Assembly (NCBI GenBank): GCA_002869465.1
Contig: PKSW01000176.1
Coordinates: 1 to 7,876 of the forward strand
Length of the DNA stretch: 7,876 nt
Direction: 5' to 3'
DNA from: Marinilabiliales bacterium
GTDB taxonomy: Bacteria > Bacteroidota > Bacteroidia > Bacteroidales > F082
Shown piece by piece: positions 5,366 to 7,876 of this stretch. Numbering within the stretch: the stretch's first letter is position 1; each line of letters starts with the position of its first letter. The notes under the pieces were generated by a model. It was given only the letters and a program-made list of their open reading frames with translations. It did no database searches and was not told the DNA's origin. A program made the position numbers and the translations under genes.

Positions 5366-6100
5366 TTAAAGTAAGAAACTAAGATCAGTACCTGGTTTAT
5401 ATTCAACTGGTTCTTTATTAAATTCAAATAGTCGCATGTCGCGGCTCCCCAAAAGCTTCAGTAATTTTCCTTCAAGATATAACATACTGGCTTCTCGCAA
5501 ACCAAGCACCTTTATCGTTCTGTTAACAACCAGGAATTCTTCAATTCTTTGTTGTCTGGTTTCTCCTCCATGGCCTTCAGGATTCGCATCCAGATAATGT
5601 GGATTGATTTGAAACGGAATCAGGTTCAATGTATTAAAACTTGCTGGTTCAATAATGGGCATATCGTTGGTGGTTTTTAATGAAGGGCATGCTACATTGG
5701 CTCCAGCACTCCAACCCATGTATGGTGTGCCTCGCTCGGCTTTTCCACGGATGGCATCCATTATGCCTGTTTTATGCATCATAGCCACCAGGTGAAATGT
5801 ATTTCCTCCTCCAACGGCGATGGCTTCAGCTTCGTTTACCATCAACACAGGATTAGGTGCTTTATGCACCGACTCTACTTCAAAACCCAGTTCTCCAAAA
5901 ACACCACTCACGCGCTTTAAATACTCATTGTAAGATGCTTCAAGGCTTTCATCCGACAAACCCACACCGGCATAAGGAACAAAGGTTACTTTTTTTATTC
6001 CTTCACTGTTTAAAAAATCTGAAATATAGGTTCTTGGCCATCCTAAATAGGCTTCACCGGCCATGGTTGAGTTACTGATCAATAATAATTTTTTTGCCAT
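5366..6100 (-). CDS. pepE: Dipeptidase E (alpha-aspartyl dipeptidase, peptidase S51)
   Basis: This cytosolic serine peptidase is predicted to hydrolyse dipeptides with N-terminal aspartate and so recycle Asp-X peptides. The 244-residue product carries GGGNTF (97-102), the nucleophile motif GWSAGAN with S131, NDMP with D146, and INPHY with H168. Compared with the Salmonella PepE triad Ser120/Asp135/His157, all three residues are shifted by the same +11, so the core is collinear with the enterobacterial enzyme and the extra residues lie before the active site. There is no signal peptide. The ATG at 6100 follows an AT-rich leader without a Shine-Dalgarno site. The upstream TPR-like gene ends 45 nt before it and the DUF4251-like gene starts 23 nt after it. 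Cyanophycinase-type S51 members are less likely because the NDMP and NPHY motifs fit PepE. Confidence 0.93.
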   Translation of the reverse strand: MAKKLLLISNSTMAGEAYLGWPRTYISDFLNSEGIKKVTFVPYAGVGLSDESLEASYNEYLKRVSGVFGELGFEVESVHKAPNPVLMVNEAEAIAVGGGNTFHLVAMMHKTGIMDAIRGKAERGTPYMGWSAGANVACPSLKTTNDMPIIEPASFNTLNLIPFQINPHYLDANPEGHGGETRQQRIEEFLVVNRTIKVLGLREASMLYLEGKLLKLLGSRDMRLFEFNKEPVEYKPGTDLSFLL

Positions 6101-6145
6101 TTTTATTTTTTTATATAATTACAAAGAATGTTTTTTATGTTATTT

Positions 6146-7876
6146 CTAATTTTTTAAGCATGATGCCTTTAATACTTTATACCACGAATCGTTATGTATT
6201 AATTCATTCAAATATGAATACTTATCTTCCTGGTCCCTACAAATTCCATACCCAATTCCTTTTTGATATAGTTTTGTGTTTTTTGCGGCAACTCCATTCA
6301 TTTTAAGCAGATCAAGGTAATAAAATGCAGTTAAAAATTCATCCTGATTAATATGATATTGAATAGCCTCATAATATTCAGGAACACTCCCCTTTTCTTT
6401 CATTAAATCAAATAAGTTAGAAATTTTACCCAGATATTCATTCAATCCATTTTCGTTGTAATTCGCCTGCAATTCATCACTCAGTTTTTTTATATCTGTA
6501 AAAGCGGCATTGCCCAATAGTTTGTCAAGAGAATCTGCTTCCGCAATATATTTGAATAAGGGTTGATAAACATGCATCAAGCTATCAACACCAGACTTAT
6601 TAACGTTACATTCCGGATTGGCATTTATGAGATCATCTGCCTTTTTTAAGACAATTTCACCCTCTTCAATTTTTCCGGCATGTATTCGGTTTACCGAAAT
6701 TTTACAGGCATTATTAACTTTATATTGAATATCTATACAAACCCTGTTGTTAATCTTTTCATCTAAATTCAATAGCGCTTTTCTAATGTCTTCTTGTTCA
6801 ATTAAACCATATTTGATGGCCATATTTTCAGCTTGTTCTTTCAATATTTTTGCTTCATCAAGTCGTTTGGCCCACACTTCAAACTCAGCTTTATTTATTA
6901 TTTGAAATATCAGGGGAACAATTGCCTGCCTTATAGCGGAGTCAATTTCCTTAGTATGGTCTAACTGAAATATTTCATTTAGATTTCGCGCCTCATATAA
7001 GAATTTTAAAGCTTCTTCTGGTTTTTCGCTATATAGTTTTGCCAAACCAGTATTCATATAATGATCAAATAATATTGTGGCATATGAAAAAACTCTTTCG
7101 TCTCTTTTCAGGTATTCGCTATGCGATTGCTCAAATTCAGTTGATTGTAGCAAAATGGAAAGGCTATTGTTTTTATTTTGTTGTTGAATATAATAATCGA
7201 TACTGTCCAGCAGTATATTATAAATACCGGCATAACCTTTCTTGTATGCTGCACTAAAATCAAAATTGTCCAATTCAATATCATTCTCTTCGCTGATCGT
7301 TTTGGCCTGATCGAGCAATCCAATGGCGTCTTCAAAGTAATTGTCGTCAAGCATCATTCCAGCTAGTTCAACTTGTTTCTCAACAAACTCTTCAAAGGAA
7401 TGTTTCGCCCTGAAATCATCACCAATAAAATCCGCGTTTTCATCATAAATTTGTTGGGCCTGCTGATAATACCGTTTTGCAATTTTAAAATTTCGTGATT
7501 TATACGCCATTACAGAAACCTTCAAAAAAGAGCTCATCAGGCCATTCAGCGCTTCAGCGTATACTTCATAAAACTTTTCTGATATTTCCACATTTTTAAA
7601 AAAAGTTTCTATTTCACTGGCATTTCGAATCAGGTTCAGGGTGTTTAAATATTCCTGTCTTTTTAAGGTTGAATCGGCTGATGAAACGAAATTATTAAAA
7701 ATGAGTTGATAAGTAGATGGGACGTTTGTAATTTTAAAAACATCATAAAATGCAGCTACTCCGATCATCCGGTTTAGATCTTCCTCAGCGGGAAAAATTT
7801 GAACCAATTCATTGAACGCGGAAACTGTGTTGGGCTGGTAATTCTTAGATAATTTAATATAATCATTTGAAATGCC
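6146..7876 (-). CDS. TPR-like helical-repeat protein (5' end outside window)
   Basis: The frame is open from the window edge to TAG at 6148-6146, giving 576 visible residues; the start is beyond the edge. A TTG at 7807 is inside the frame and is not needed as a start, because 23 further codons upstream are open. The sequence is almost wholly helical and rich in Lys, Glu and Asn. It has repeated helix-turn-helix units of TPR style at visible residues about 118-148 (YKSRNFKIAKRYYQQAQQIY), 169-198 (NYFEDAIGLLDQAKTISEEN), 274-303 (KPEEALKFLYEARNL), 320-358 (RLDEAKILKEQAENMA), 391-423 and 503-529. No catalytic motif, membrane segment or C-terminal sorting domain is visible. An alpha-solenoid scaffold or the tail of a larger multidomain protein is likely. 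I do not recognise a family. It lies 45 nt upstream of pepE on the same strand. Confidence 0.85.
   Translation of the reverse strand, partial: GISNDYIKLSKNYQPNTVSAFNELVQIFPAEEDLNRMIGVAAFYDVFKITNVPSTYQLIFNNFVSSADSTLKRQEYLNTLNLIRNASEIETFFKNVEISEKFYEVYAEALNGLMSSFLKVSVMAYKSRNFKIAKRYYQQAQQIYDENADFIGDDFRAKHSFEEFVEKQVELAGMMLDDNYFEDAIGLLDQAKTISEENDIELDNFDFSAAYKKGYAGIYNILLDSIDYYIQQQNKNNSLSILLQSTEFEQSHSEYLKRDERVFSYATILFDHYMNTGLAKLYSEKPEEALKFLYEARNLNEIFQLDHTKEIDSAIRQAIVPLIFQIINKAEFEVWAKRLDEAKILKEQAENMAIKYGLIEQEDIRKALLNLDEKINNRVCIDIQYKVNNACKISVNRIHAGKIEEGEIVLKKADDLINANPECNVNKSGVDSLMHVYQPLFKYIAEADSLDKLLGNAAFTDIKKLSDELQANYNENGLNEYLGKISNLFDLMKEKGSVPEYYEAIQYHINQDEFLTAFYYLDLLKMNGVAAKNTKLYQKGIGYGICRDQEDKYSYLNELIHNDSWYKVLKASCLKN

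Noticed and set aside
7039..7366. Short plus- and minus-strand frames inside the TPR-like gene
   Set aside because: They overlap the long helical-repeat frame, have low-complexity translations and show no start context.
7805..7807. TTG as the start codon of the TPR-like gene
   Set aside because: The frame stays open for 23 more codons to the window edge, so the gene most likely begins outside.

Overview
The window looks like a chromosomal segment of a Bacteroidota member. The reasons are the AT-rich composition, promoter elements of the form TAnnTTTG with an upstream TTG or TTTG, the lack of clear Shine-Dalgarno sites, and a gene set typical of the phylum: a DUF4251-like protein, a PepE dipeptidase and an S37/S28-type secreted peptidase. 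No IS element, CRISPR array, tRNA or rRNA was seen.

Layout from left to right. Positions 1-2665 (minus strand, 3' end outside the window) hold one uninterrupted reading frame of 888 visible codons. It fuses three enzyme domains: an aminoglycoside-phosphotransferase/hydroxylysine-kinase-like kinase, an M23 (LytM) zinc metallopeptidase, and a class III PLP aminotransferase of the phospho-lyase (AGXT2L) type. Positions 2666-3470 hold no protein gene but are rich in structure, nearly all pointing to the minus strand. There are two tandem copies of a predicted small RNA of about 66-68 nt, with an identical 28-nt 5' block and a compensatory change in the terminator stem. Upstream of them is a separate structured region (about 3042-3280) behind a near-ideal Bacteroidota promoter. 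Positions 3471-4757 (plus) encode a secreted serine peptidase. Its stop codon directly abuts the stop codon of the convergent gene at 4758-5342.

The rest lies on the minus strand and reads leftward: a TPR-like helical-repeat protein (6146-7876, 5' end outside the window), then pepE (5366-6100), then the DUF4251-like protein (4758-5342). Gaps are 45 and 23 nt, so these three may be co-transcribed.

Functionally, the large fusion is predicted to phosphorylate an amino alcohol or hydroxylated amino acid and then remove phosphate and ammonia. Why a peptidoglycan-type peptidase sits between these two steps is the main open question about proteins in the window. The secreted S37-type peptidase and the cytosolic aspartyl dipeptidase are both peptide-degrading enzymes, but nothing in the sequence ties them into one pathway. 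The 800-bp non-coding interval, with probably two or three RNA genes, is the most likely place for something undescribed.
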